This document shows positions 52,064 to 61,346 of a DNA stretch of 64,000 nt, one piece after another. The position numbers and the translations under genes were made by a program. Origin of the DNA: Pedobacter cryoconitis (GTDB lineage: Bacteria > Bacteroidota > Bacteroidia > Sphingobacteriales > Sphingobacteriaceae); the NCBI RefSeq assembly GCF_003259615.1, contig NZ_QLLR01000001.1, positions 313,922-377,921 on the forward strand, read 5' to 3'. Numbering within the stretch: position 1 is the first letter of the stretch; every line of letters starts with the position of its first letter. A model generated the notes under the pieces. The model was not told the origin of the DNA. It did not search any database and was given only the letters and a program-made list of their open reading frames with translations.

Positions 52064-52903
52064 ATGAGTGAAACAAAAAAAGAATTACCTGCCATTGTCC
52101 GCGGAGTATTAGCCGTAAAAAATAAGGTGTATCTCACCCCCCATTATATTCGTATTATCCTGACTGGTGATGATGTGCCTCTTTTTGCAGAAACAACCCC
52201 GGGGATTAACAATAAAATCTTTATCCCTCCTGCAGGAGTTAACGAAATTCATTTCCCCGATTTCGACTATAATACCGGAGAATGGTTTCCTGCACCAGAA
52301 CATTTAAAGCCAGTTATCCGGACTTATACGCATCGGGCTATTGATGTGGAGAAAAAGGAAATGACAATTGATTTTGTTGCACATGGAGACAGCGGGCCTG
52401 CCTCTGCATGGGCTATTCACGCTAAACCAGGAGATATTCTGGGCATCCTGATGAAAGCAAAAGAGTCAGTAATTTATCCAAAAGCAGATTGGTATTTACT
52501 GGCTGCAGATGCGACCGGAATACCAGTTATTGCCACTATCCTGGAAACCCTTCCCTCTACTGCAACCGGGGTGGCCTATATTGAAATACCCACCAAAGAA
52601 GACGAGCAGGAATTAAAAACTGACGCAAACATTCAGATCAACTGGATTTACAACGAACATCCTGGAGAAAACACGCTTTTGGCCGATGCTGTACGTACCG
52701 CAAAAATACCCGGGCAGCATAACACTACGCGTTTTGGTTATGCAGCGGCTGAATTTTCAACCGTAAAAGACATCCGCCAATTTTTGCGCAAAGAACAAAA
52801 TTGGGATCAAAGTGAATTATATGCTTACTCTTACTGGAAATTCGGAGCAAGTGAGGATGGTTCAGTCAAAGCACGCCGCGCAGAGCATCACGAAGAAAAG
52901 TAA
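52064..52903 (+). CDS. Siderophore-interacting protein, FAD/NAD(P)H-dependent ferric reductase family
   Basis: A 279-residue flavoprotein of the SIP family (ViuB/YqjH type). The FAD-binding pattern RTYTHRAID at about 90-98 and FVAHGDSGPASAWAIHAKPGD match the family, and a C-terminal NAD-type domain ends in AYSYWKFGASEDG. It reduces Fe3+-siderophore in the cytoplasm, releasing iron. It follows the SusCD pair by 230 bases with its own promoter, which shares the TTATTTAGA motif, so the two units probably form one iron-regulated system. Confidence 0.88.
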   Translation: MSETKKELPAIVRGVLAVKNKVYLTPHYIRIILTGDDVPLFAETTPGINNKIFIPPAGVNEIHFPDFDYNTGEWFPAPEHLKPVIRTYTHRAIDVEKKEMTIDFVAHGDSGPASAWAIHAKPGDILGILMKAKESVIYPKADWYLLAADATGIPVIATILETLPSTATGVAYIEIPTKEDEQELKTDANIQINWIYNEHPGENTLLADAVRTAKIPGQHNTTRFGYAAAEFSTVKDIRQFLRKEQNWDQSELYAYSYWKFGASEDGSVKARRAEHHEEK

Positions 52904-52916
52904 AGCATATTTGTTT

Positions 52917-52973
52917 GTATAAGATTTAGTTACATTTGGTCGTTATAGTGCCAAACGTAACTAAATCTTATAC
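52917..52973. promoter_or_regulatory. Near-perfect 24-bp inverted repeat before the lyase start
   Basis: Arms 52917-52940 and 52950-52973 differ at two positions only. The right arm ends 2 bases before the ATG at 52976. A TACATTTG -7-type element (52931-52938) lies in the left arm. It may be an operator across the promoter or a hairpin that hides the ribosome-binding region; ending the upstream flavoprotein gene is also possible. Confidence 0.5.
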
Positions 52974-52975
52974 TG

Positions 52976-54172
52976 ATGAAGAACAAGTTTTTTTATATGA
53001 TCCTCGCTGTCCTGTATGGACAGTTTTCTTTCGCACAAACCCCAAAACTATTTTTAATTAATGCCGATCAGCTTAAGGCGAAGAAAGAAGCTTATCAGCA
53101 AAAAGATCAGGCAATCAAACCTTTGGTAGATCAGGTCATTCGCAAGGCAGATGCTTTCCTGGCCGTAAAGCCAAAATCTGTGATGGATAAATCATCGACC
53201 CCGCCAAGCGGATCAAAACATGACTATATGAGTCAGGCACCTTATTTCTGGCCTGATCCTTCTAAAGCAGACGGAACTCCTTATATCAGAAAAGATGGCG
53301 AACGTAATCCTGCTATCCATAAAATAACCGACGCTGTATTTTTGCATGGCCTCACTGACCAGTGTAAATTCCTTTCACTCGCCTATTACTTTACAGGACA
53401 GGAAAAGTATGCTTTAAAAGCCAGTGAATTGCTGAATGTCTGGTTCATAGCACCTGAAACCAAGATGAATCCTAACCTGAATTACGCACAAGCTATACCA
53501 GGCGTGAACGATGGCAGAGGTATTGGTATTATTGAAAGTCGTTCCTTAGTGGAATTAGCTGACTGGATGGGTCTTCTGGCCAGCTCAAAATCAATCACAG
53601 CAATACAAACTGAAGGGATTAAAACCTGGTACAAACAATATCTTGACTGGTTATCAAACAGCAAAAACGGAAAAGATGAACATAAATCCAAAAATAACCA
53701 CGGCACGATTTACGATACTCAGATAGTTTCCTTTGCTTTATTTACAGACCAGAAGGAACTGGCAAAAAAGGCATTGACAGCAAGTCTGGAAAGAATAGCG
53801 GTGCAGATTACTCCTGAAGGAGAACAGCCGCTGGAACTCGCCAGAACAAAAGCTTACAGTTATAGTACGATGAATCTGAACGACGGCTGGTTTAACCTCG
53901 CCTTGCTCGGAAAACATGCTGGCGTTGAGGTCTGGAATTATCAGACTTCAGATGGAAGAAGCATACATAAAGCACTGGACTGGTTAATTCCATACGGGAT
54001 GGATGAAAAGGCGAAAGACCGCAAACAAATCATTCCATACAATACCAGTGAGTTGTACAGATTGCTGACACTGGCAGGTACAGCCTACAAAAATGAAGCT
54101 TATTTCAAACAAGCTGCTGCGCTTCCAAAGGATAAGGATACGCAGTTAACTGACCTGCTTTACAAGCCATAA
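52976..54172 (+). CDS. Alginate-lyase-superfamily polysaccharide lyase, PL38-like
   Basis: A 398-residue exported protein (signal 1-20, GQFSFAQ). The alginate_lyase domain shows GSKHDYMSQAPYFWPDP, then YAQAIPGVNDGRGIGIIESR and NNHGTIYDTQ, the pattern of the alpha/alpha-barrel lyases now placed in PL38, reported to act on glucuronan or alginate. It starts 2 bases after a strong inverted repeat and converges on the minus-strand polysaccharide locus, with which it shares a terminator. It probably helps to cut uronate chains for that locus. Substrate not certain. Confidence 0.85.
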   Translation: MKNKFFYMILAVLYGQFSFAQTPKLFLINADQLKAKKEAYQQKDQAIKPLVDQVIRKADAFLAVKPKSVMDKSSTPPSGSKHDYMSQAPYFWPDPSKADGTPYIRKDGERNPAIHKITDAVFLHGLTDQCKFLSLAYYFTGQEKYALKASELLNVWFIAPETKMNPNLNYAQAIPGVNDGRGIGIIESRSLVELADWMGLLASSKSITAIQTEGIKTWYKQYLDWLSNSKNGKDEHKSKNNHGTIYDTQIVSFALFTDQKELAKKALTASLERIAVQITPEGEQPLELARTKAYSYSTMNLNDGWFNLALLGKHAGVEVWNYQTSDGRSIHKALDWLIPYGMDEKAKDRKQIIPYNTSELYRLLTLAGTAYKNEAYFKQAAALPKDKDTQLTDLLYKP

Positions 54173-54180
54173 ACTGTAAA

Positions 54181-54213
54181 AAAAGCCTTGATCTTCGTTA
54201 GATCAAGGCTTTT
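54181..54213. terminator. Strong terminator between the lyase and DUF2264 genes
   Basis: A 14-bp stem (54181-54194 with 54200-54213, core AAAAGCCTTGATCT) with a 5-base loop is followed by a long T-run. It can serve both converging transcripts. Confidence 0.85.
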
Positions 54214-54217
54214 TTTT

Positions 54218-55483
54218 TTAATATTCTACTTTATAATCCTTGACGACTTCCTGCCCTGTCCATGCTTTTAAAGAAGTCCATGGAGCTGCAGGCCCTGTCC
54301 AGAATTCATTGTCTGCGGGAAGTCCAAGCGTCAAAAAGCCTAAAGTTGCCATATATAAACTTCCTGTAGAAGTATAATAATCTGCAATAGCAGGCTGATG
54401 CCCGTTAAAGCCTAAGACCAGCCATCCTTTATCATCAAAATTCTGATCCCCTGCAAACATATTCTGAATCACTTTGGTTAATCCGCAACGAACCTGCGCG
54501 GGCTTCACATAAGCTGGCAGTTTCTCCAGTAACGCGGTTTGGGTCAGTGCTTGAAATGCCGCTGTCCGGTAAGTAACAGACCGTCCGTAAGCAGGATAAG
54601 TACCCTCAGGAGAGATAATTCTTTCCAGATACTCAGAATATCTGACCATTCGCTTTAACGCCTGATCGTAATCACTTACCGGAGCTTTTTTATGATCAGC
54701 CAGGATTTTTTCAAGATCTACCAGCATGGTATGAATCACATAAGAATTATAATAATCCATACTGAATTTTTCACCATCACTATACCAGCTGTCACCTACA
54801 TACCACTCTTTCATTTTATTAACCGCAAACTGAACCCTTGCAGGGTCATACTGCTCGCCAATACTCAACAAAAACCCTTCTGTTAAACCGGAGAATAAAA
54901 GCCAGTTATTATAAGCTCCGCTCCTGTTGCGCAACGACTTAAACTCTTCCACGAAACGTGCCTTGGTTTCCTGGTCTAAAGGTTCCCATAAAGCCTTTGG
55001 CGCACGAATAAATGCCTGGGCCACATAAGCCGCATCTACAATCGGCTGACCTTCAGTTCTGAAATTCAGATAGTCAGGACTCTTAGGGTTTACAGCGTTC
55101 TTTAACCCCTTTAAAAGCAAGGTTCTCATTTCTTTGCGCATTTTTCCTTCCTCAGTACGGTCATCAGGCAGTGCCAGCCAGGGCGCTATGCCTGCCATTG
55201 TTCTGCCTACCGCTTCCAGATAAGTCACACTTTTGAGGTTTAAAGCATATTTAGGCCCTGTTTCTAAAGGCATTTTCTTTTTTAACGTTTCATTAGCCAG
55301 GTTATAAACTACCGGGTAAGAAATCTTGTATAGTGCTTTGACCCAAACTTGTCTGTCTTGTTCACCTGTAGCAATTTTGCCTTTTTGCCGTTGCTGTGCA
55401 GACGCAGAAAAAACAAGCAGGAAAGACAAGAGCAATAGCGCTTTTGTACGGAAAGAAATCATAAGGTTATATTGGTTAATCAT
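54218..55483 (-). CDS. Exported DUF2264-domain protein, possibly a GH154-type glucuronidase
   Basis: A 421-residue protein with a signal peptide; ATG 55483 abuts the stop of the GH88 gene, and a second ATG at 55462 gives a shorter, more typical leader (MISFRTKALLLLSFLLVFSA). The DUF2264 signature is seen in YLEAVGRTMAGIAPWLALPDD and the later GDSWYSDGEKFSMDYYNSYV. Members of this alpha/alpha-barrel family have been placed in GH154 with beta-glucuronidase activity, which I recall but cannot check here. Last gene of the polysaccharide operon; it ends at a shared terminator. Confidence 0.82.
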   Translation of the reverse strand: MINQYNLMISFRTKALLLLSFLLVFSASAQQRQKGKIATGEQDRQVWVKALYKISYPVVYNLANETLKKKMPLETGPKYALNLKSVTYLEAVGRTMAGIAPWLALPDDRTEEGKMRKEMRTLLLKGLKNAVNPKSPDYLNFRTEGQPIVDAAYVAQAFIRAPKALWEPLDQETKARFVEEFKSLRNRSGAYNNWLLFSGLTEGFLLSIGEQYDPARVQFAVNKMKEWYVGDSWYSDGEKFSMDYYNSYVIHTMLVDLEKILADHKKAPVSDYDQALKRMVRYSEYLERIISPEGTYPAYGRSVTYRTAAFQALTQTALLEKLPAYVKPAQVRCGLTKVIQNMFAGDQNFDDKGWLVLGFNGHQPAIADYYTSTGSLYMATLGFLTLGLPADNEFWTGPAAPWTSLKAWTGQEVVKDYKVEY

Positions 55484-56689
55484 TTACAAATACCACTTTT
55501 TATATCTTCCTAAAGCCTCCAGGAAGTAATAATCAGCATAAACTAAAGGTACATCAATTTCACTGTTCAAAGGAAGCGCACCTGTACTATGCAGCAATAA
55601 AAAGCCGCCGTTTTCGCCCAGTTTAGCGCGGTATACCGGAGTAGACAGAGATCTGATCATGGTTTCTGCTGAAGCTATAAATTCCGTTTTCTCTGCACCT
55701 GCCGGAGTATACTGTGCCAGCTCCAATAAAGCTGATGCAGTGATGGCTCCTGCAGAAGCATCACGCTCCGCATAAGGGATTTTTGGGGCATCAAAATCCC
55801 AGAAAGGGATTTTATCAGCAGGCAGGTTGGGATGATTCAGGATAAAATGGGCAATCCCTTTTGCCTGATCCAGGTATTTCTGATCTTTAGTATCGCGGTA
55901 CATCATCGTATATCCGTACAATGCCCAGGCTTGTCCGCGTGCCCATGCAGAACAATCAGCCGCTCCCTGCCAGGTCGCTTTGCGGTTAACTTTTCCTGTC
56001 GTCAAATCATAATCTACTACATGATAAGAGCTGAAATCAGGTCTGAAATGATTCTTTAAAGCCGTATTGGCATGTTTAACGGAAATCTCTTTATATTTCG
56101 CATCCCCTCCGTTATCACTTACCCAATTCAACATTTCCAGGTTCATCATATTGTCTATGATCACCGGACATTTCCAGTATTTATTTTTATCCCACGACTG
56201 GATAGATTCAATTGCCGGACGGTAACGTTTAGCGAGTGAAGCAGCCGACTTGTCGATAATTATCTTATAAGCAGGATCTTTGGTAAGGCGGTAGGCATTC
56301 CCAAAACTGCAGAACATCATAAATCCAAGGTCATGATTACCACTGTAATGCTGGTTTGGTTCAATAACTTTTAATGCTTTTTCAGCCGTCTTTTTCACCG
56401 CTGCATCTTTAGTTTGTTCATAGATATACCATAATGAACCGCTATAAAAACCGCTGCACCACCATTTTATATCGTAGGCAACCAGTTTATTGGTTTTAGC
56501 ATCATAACTCTGTGGCGTTAAGCCAGCAGGGATGTTCTTGTCCAGAACTTTATATTGTTTTACAGCAAAATTAAACTGTTCATCAATTAATTGCTTCATA
56601 TTTTGTAATTGTGTCCCTGATTTCTGCGCAAAAGAGGCAGATCCCGCCAGTAAGAGTAGTCCTGCAATTAAATTGATTTTCTTCTTCAT
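55484..56689 (-). CDS. GH88 unsaturated glucuronyl hydrolase
   Basis: A 401-residue exported protein (signal 1-21, SASFAQ). The catalytic pair is visible as Asp120 in NHDLGFMMF and Asp179 in IIDNMMNLEML, the positions equivalent to Asp88 and Asp149 of Bacillus UGL. GH88 enzymes remove the 4,5-unsaturated uronate that a polysaccharide lyase leaves at the non-reducing end. It follows the PL8 gene by 31 bases, so it removes the product of that enzyme. Confidence 0.93.
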   Translation of the reverse strand: MKKKINLIAGLLLLAGSASFAQKSGTQLQNMKQLIDEQFNFAVKQYKVLDKNIPAGLTPQSYDAKTNKLVAYDIKWWCSGFYSGSLWYIYEQTKDAAVKKTAEKALKVIEPNQHYSGNHDLGFMMFCSFGNAYRLTKDPAYKIIIDKSAASLAKRYRPAIESIQSWDKNKYWKCPVIIDNMMNLEMLNWVSDNGGDAKYKEISVKHANTALKNHFRPDFSSYHVVDYDLTTGKVNRKATWQGAADCSAWARGQAWALYGYTMMYRDTKDQKYLDQAKGIAHFILNHPNLPADKIPFWDFDAPKIPYAERDASAGAITASALLELAQYTPAGAEKTEFIASAETMIRSLSTPVYRAKLGENGGFLLLHSTGALPLNSEIDVPLVYADYYFLEALGRYKKWYL

Positions 56690-56720
56690 CTTATTTTTGT
56701 TTTTACTTAATCATTTATCT

Positions 56721-58811
56721 TTAATTATGTCCAGAGCTTAAACGATTGCTAACTGTAGCTCCCCGCTGTGCGCCAACTGGTAAAACACAATTCAATTTCT
56801 TTACCTCTTTTAATCCGGGTAATTTCAATTCAAGCTGTATAACCGTATTTTCCTGCGTTGGATCTGCCACATTGATAATCGGATTTTCCGTATGTAAACC
56901 CTGAATCAGGATCGTACAAGCCTTATCAGCCTTAACGCTGAAATCTCCAGCCGAAAACACGCCATCTTTGTAAAAAACCAATTGTAAAAGATCCAGCACC
57001 TTGTGTTCTACAACTTGTAAATCTGCCGTATTGCTTAAAATCCTGATCATGGATATATTATAACTCCGCATTGCATTTGCATCCTTTAAGCCCGGAACCA
57101 CTATATATTCATAATGTCCGGCCGAAGGTTTAACCCCATGACTTAAAGAAAGCTGAAATACTTTTCCGCTTATTTCTTCTTTTGACTGAGACTGATTGAT
57201 CCGGTACCAGCTCCCTTTTTGTAATTGATCACTCACAATAAAGGCACCTCCATCAGGAAGGAAATAACCAATATGGTCATGCCATACCCACCAAGGCGCA
57301 GCATTCGCTTTATCCAAAACAACGTCTCCCTTTAACCAGCTCTGATTTAATGTAGTCTTCACTTCTTCCGCAGCGTCACTTTTGATTCCAGCACCCAAAC
57401 ACACCACCTCTTTATCAAAAAAGAACCATGCTTTTTTAGCCTGTACACCATCAATATCCTGCGCATAAACAGACAAACCATATAAACCATTGCTCACCCC
57501 TCCAACAAAAGCAGTTGTTCCGGGAATCCCCCAATCCTGCTTAATCGTAGCTCCTTCATCATTTGAATAATCCCTGCTGGTTGTTCCCGGAACTTTATCC
57601 CATTCCCAAACAGGCATTACATTTGCATATTCATCACCACGAACCTGGATATTTGTTGCGCCATCTGCCAGAAATTTGCCCAGTATATTTTCATTATTTC
57701 CTCTTTCCGTTCTCAATGTTCTGGACGAAGCAGTCTGCACACTAAAAGTATATTCAGGACGGACGTGTAAAGTGTATCCGCTTTTCCAATACACCCTGTT
57801 ACCCGGTATAATCCCATAAGAAGCAGGTACGGCTATCGCCATCCGGTTTGCCGCCGCATCCCAATAAGCCGTATTTTCCGGGTTCAAAACTTTAATCTTA
57901 GCGATCAATCCTCCAAAAACCCCTTTTAAAGAATCTCTTCTGCTGATTCCGCGGCCACGCACATTAAAATCAAAGAAACTCCCGCGGATAGTCCTGAAAA
58001 AAGTATCCTTCAGATAAGTCATCAGTATAGTCAGCTGACCGGCAGGCATGGCATAAGCAGTACCTCTCAAATAGAAAGCTGCATTCACAGAATTGCTGGC
58101 AAACACAGTCCCATAACTGCCAATTGCTTGCTGTTTTCCATGTTGAAAGTAACTGTTATCTACCTGCACCCCTTCCTTGCCATCCGTAATCGAAACAGGT
58201 TCAAACAGATATTTTGAAGCAGAATCCAGTGTAGTTTTACGCTCGGTTAAACAAGCACGGTATAAATAATGTAAAGCCTCATCCGAAGTATTTGCTCCAT
58301 CACCAGTCTTTAATTTCCTGATCATCCTGGCAATTAAAGCTTGTTCCAAATTTGCTGGCAAAGGAGTTTTTCCATAGCGCATCAGGATCAGTATTTCACC
58401 AATCGTCTTCGGATAAAAGATATCATTGTACCACCAGTTTTTGTTTTTAGGATTCAGTTTAAGCCAATGCTGAAGTGACCTGACCACACCATCATAAGCC
58501 TTTGCATCACCATACACTTGATGATTTGCCCCACTATAAGCAATCGCAATCCCTTTAATCCTTTGCAAAGGATCGTAATCCGGATTCGCATAATTGATAT
58601 CCGGCCAGCTGCCATCTTCTTTTAAACCAGCAAGATCAGACTGCACCTTAGCATCCGGAGAACCGCCTTGCAAATCAGCATTGATCCGCCCCATAATTGT
58701 CCTGTAAGGAACGGGAATCTCCTGAGCAATGGACAAACTTCCACTGAAACAAACCAGCAGCGCACTGCATAAACTAAACTGAACAGCAACCCTATTTATA
58801 AACCCTGACAT
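56721..58811 (-). CDS. PL8 polysaccharide lyase, chondroitinase AC/hyaluronate lyase type
   Basis: A 696-residue exported lyase (signal about 1-29). The alpha/alpha barrel carries the catalytic residues Asn174 (GANTSDEA), His224 and Tyr233 (QHGKQQAIGSYG), Arg287 and Arg291 (RGRGISR) and Glu369/Asn372 (TERGNNEN); these match the Pedobacter heparinus chondroitinase AC set (Asn175, His225, Tyr234, Arg288, Arg292, Glu371, Asn374) with only a one- or two-residue shift. The super-sandwich domains follow (GDEYANVMPVWEWDKVPGTT). It overlaps the GH16 gene by 20 bases. Substrates of this subtype are chondroitin and hyaluronan; length argues against xanthan lyase. Confidence 0.92.
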   Translation of the reverse strand: MSGFINRVAVQFSLCSALLVCFSGSLSIAQEIPVPYRTIMGRINADLQGGSPDAKVQSDLAGLKEDGSWPDINYANPDYDPLQRIKGIAIAYSGANHQVYGDAKAYDGVVRSLQHWLKLNPKNKNWWYNDIFYPKTIGEILILMRYGKTPLPANLEQALIARMIRKLKTGDGANTSDEALHYLYRACLTERKTTLDSASKYLFEPVSITDGKEGVQVDNSYFQHGKQQAIGSYGTVFASNSVNAAFYLRGTAYAMPAGQLTILMTYLKDTFFRTIRGSFFDFNVRGRGISRRDSLKGVFGGLIAKIKVLNPENTAYWDAAANRMAIAVPASYGIIPGNRVYWKSGYTLHVRPEYTFSVQTASSRTLRTERGNNENILGKFLADGATNIQVRGDEYANVMPVWEWDKVPGTTSRDYSNDEGATIKQDWGIPGTTAFVGGVSNGLYGLSVYAQDIDGVQAKKAWFFFDKEVVCLGAGIKSDAAEEVKTTLNQSWLKGDVVLDKANAAPWWVWHDHIGYFLPDGGAFIVSDQLQKGSWYRINQSQSKEEISGKVFQLSLSHGVKPSAGHYEYIVVPGLKDANAMRSYNISMIRILSNTADLQVVEHKVLDLLQLVFYKDGVFSAGDFSVKADKACTILIQGLHTENPIINVADPTQENTVIQLELKLPGLKEVKKLNCVLPVGAQRGATVSNRLSSGHN

Positions 58812-59574
58812 AATCCACGTAATATTTTAAAGGTAAAATGTGTTCATCCAGCGGCCCTCCTAAAGTACCTTCCCTGCCCAATGCCAGATTTAACAGCAGA
58901 TAAAAAGGCTTTTTAAAACTCTTCCCCGGATCATAAGCAGCCTTTTTATAATCAAATACAAAATACTTCAAATCATCGTAATAAAAGGAAATACCTCTCT
59001 TATCCCACTCTGCCGCATAAATATGATAGTCCTCATTGGGTGCCCCTACCACCGGTTTCTCACCCACATAATGATATTTAGCCGCGGAATCTGCATAATG
59101 AACCGTTCCATAAACCTGCGTTGAATCCTTACCTACATACTCCAGAATATCAATTTCCCCGCAGTTTGGCCATTTTACCTGCTGCCGGTTTTCACCTAAC
59201 ATCCAGATGGCGGGCCAGCTCCCCACACCTTTAGGAACTTTGGCCCGCACTTCTACCCTACCGTATCTAAAATGCTTTTTACCCAAAGTGATTAAACTCG
59301 CTGAAGTATATTCCGAACCTTTATAATCTTCTTTTCTGGCTTCAATCACTAAGTTTCCATTTTCCACCCTTGCATTCTCCAACCTTTTTGAAGTATAATA
59401 CTGTGGTTCTTGATTCCGCACCAACCCCACTTCATAAGTCCATTTGGTACTATCAGGAAGCCCCTGTTCACTAAACTCATCCGAAAAAACAAGTTTACGT
59501 TTCTTGATTTCCTGGCTGGTTGCTGCCAGGTTTACCCCCAGCAGCAACAAGACAACTAATTGATATCCCTTCAT
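58792..59574 (-). CDS. GH16 glycoside hydrolase, beta-1,3-glucanase type
   Basis: A 260-residue protein with a signal peptide (ending AATSQ). The active-site motif E-x-D-x-x-E is present as Glu140-Ile-Asp142-Ile-Leu-Glu145 (CGEIDILEYVG), with WPAIWMLGE just before. This form is common in laminarinases (GH16_3). The presence of a GH16 in a PL8/GH88 operon is unusual. The stop overlaps the PL8 start and the start abuts the SusD stop, so translation is tightly linked. Confidence 0.9.
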   Translation of the reverse strand: MKGYQLVVLLLLGVNLAATSQEIKKRKLVFSDEFSEQGLPDSTKWTYEVGLVRNQEPQYYTSKRLENARVENGNLVIEARKEDYKGSEYTSASLITLGKKHFRYGRVEVRAKVPKGVGSWPAIWMLGENRQQVKWPNCGEIDILEYVGKDSTQVYGTVHYADSAAKYHYVGEKPVVGAPNEDYHIYAAEWDKRGISFYYDDLKYFVFDYKKAAYDPGKSFKKPFYLLLNLALGREGTLGGPLDEHILPLKYYVDYVRVYK

Positions 59575-61335
59575 CTAATTTATCCAGCCAGTATTTTGTT
59601 TCAAATTAGGATTCCGCTCTATTTCTACCTGTGGAACAGGCCAGTTATAAATATAATCCCCTTTAAAAGAATAAGGATAGACCGTATTTCCCCAGATCTG
59701 TTTAACTCCGTTATCGGTATAGAAAACTTTGTCTTTCCAGCTCTTCCAACGCAACTCATCAAAGTAATTAATCCCTTCATTCGGGAATTCTACCCGGCGT
59801 TCATTACGGATACGCTCTGTTAAATCACTCTGACCGCTTACATAAGTCGGCAATCCACTATTTCCCATTTGCAGTAAAGCCGCACCCGCTCTTGCTCTCA
59901 CCTCATTCACTTTTGCAATCGCATCACCAGTAGCACCCAATTGATTTAATGCTTCTGCCCACATCAGCAGTACATCTGCATATCTTAAAATAGGGAAATC
60001 TGTAGGCCCATAAGACCTGTTCAACGTCTCCGAAGCACCCTCATAAACGAATTTGCGGTATAAATAGTAGAAATAACTCTGTGTATCCGTCCGTAAATCA
60101 CCATTTAAAGCAGCCTCTGAACGGTATGGCCATCTCGAAGTTACCGTCGCATTGATCCCGCTATATACACCCACATAGGTAGAATAAGGAGTAATTACGT
60201 TCGCAGCTAACCTTGGATCGCGATTTGCATAAACCTGTAAAATACGTGCCTCATTACCCGAAGGCAGATAAAGACTCATTTTTGCACCCCTGGTTGTTGC
60301 CGCAGCAATTTCAGCTGCCGTCAGGTTATTCCTTAAAAAATAAACCTCCCGCTGCGCCACAGTCAAGGCTGAATAACCAGGTAACACAGCCTCCCAGTTG
60401 AACTTTGAACCATCCGCATTTTCATATAAATCAACCAGGTTTGGCGAAACATGATAAGTATTCCAGCAAGACCCAAAAGAAGACCTTGTACCACAAAAAA
60501 ACTGCGTCGTAGAACCTGCATTCGCCTGCCCAATATTCTGAATAGAGAAAATCATCTCATTACTTTGCTCATTGGCTGTTTTAAATAGCGTGGTGTAATT
60601 GTTGAATAAACCATAGCCCGCATCTTTTACCTTACTAAAATCAGCGGCGGCCAGTGCCCATTTCTGTTGATATAAATAGGCCTTACCGCGCAATGCATAA
60701 GCTGCCCCTTTGGTAATATGACCATAAGAAGCATTACCCGCAGTATACCTGTCCGGAAGATTCGTCTCCGCAATACAAGCAGTCAAATCGGCAATAACCT
60801 GGGTCCAGACCTCATCTTCAGTAGAACGTCCCTTAACTGCTTCATCCGCTAAAAACGGCTCCAGGTAAATAGGTACACCCTTGTACAATTGATTTAACCT
60901 GAAATAATAATAAGCTCTTAAAAATTTAGCTTCTGCTATATATCTGCTCTTTTTCGCATCGGCGGACGGAGACTTCAGCGGAATGTTTTTAATCGCATCA
61001 TTAGCACGCTGAATCCCCTCATACATATTCTTCCAGGTATCACTAAACATGGAATTACCCGTGGTAACTGTTCCTGCCATCAGTACTTCCGAACCACTGG
61101 TTTGCCCGGTAAAGCCAAAACGATCCAACTGGTAAAGTTCCAGACCAGATGCGCCAGAAGTATTAATCCCCAAACGCAAGGCATTGTAAACACCTGTAAT
61201 CCCCAAATCGGTCAGGTTATCAGTCGTCCACATTTTCTCCGCATCCACCGCAGAATAAGGCGCGGTTTCCAATAAGTTTTTTTTACACCCCGATAAAACC
61301 ACCAGGGTTAGTATAATTGATAAAATCTTTCTCAT
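59575..61335 (-). CDS. SusD/RagB-family outer-membrane glycan-binding lipoprotein
   Basis: A 586-residue lipoprotein (Cys17 in LVVLSGCKK), of normal length for SusD. Helical TPR units are visible in YIAEAKFLRAYYYFRLNQLYKGVPI and ALRGKAYLYQQKWALAAADF, and the C-terminal DVLLMWAEALNQLG and VNEVRARAGAALL are family marks. It covers SusC and binds the polysaccharide at the cell surface. The SusC gene precedes it by 11 bases. Confidence 0.94.
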   Translation of the reverse strand: MRKILSIILTLVVLSGCKKNLLETAPYSAVDAEKMWTTDNLTDLGITGVYNALRLGINTSGASGLELYQLDRFGFTGQTSGSEVLMAGTVTTGNSMFSDTWKNMYEGIQRANDAIKNIPLKSPSADAKKSRYIAEAKFLRAYYYFRLNQLYKGVPIYLEPFLADEAVKGRSTEDEVWTQVIADLTACIAETNLPDRYTAGNASYGHITKGAAYALRGKAYLYQQKWALAAADFSKVKDAGYGLFNNYTTLFKTANEQSNEMIFSIQNIGQANAGSTTQFFCGTRSSFGSCWNTYHVSPNLVDLYENADGSKFNWEAVLPGYSALTVAQREVYFLRNNLTAAEIAAATTRGAKMSLYLPSGNEARILQVYANRDPRLAANVITPYSTYVGVYSGINATVTSRWPYRSEAALNGDLRTDTQSYFYYLYRKFVYEGASETLNRSYGPTDFPILRYADVLLMWAEALNQLGATGDAIAKVNEVRARAGAALLQMGNSGLPTYVSGQSDLTERIRNERRVEFPNEGINYFDELRWKSWKDKVFYTDNGVKQIWGNTVYPYSFKGDYIYNWPVPQVEIERNPNLKQNTGWIN

Positions 61336-61346
61336 TTCTTTCTCCC

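Noticed and set aside
47726-52903. Calling the SusC/SusD pair a glycan utilisation locus
   Set aside because: No glycoside hydrolase or lyase is adjacent on its transcript; a siderophore-interacting flavoprotein and a common promoter motif point to iron instead.
56721-58811. Reading the PL8 enzyme as xanthan lyase
   Set aside because: Length (696 residues) and spacing of catalytic residues match the chondroitinase AC type; xanthan lyases are longer.
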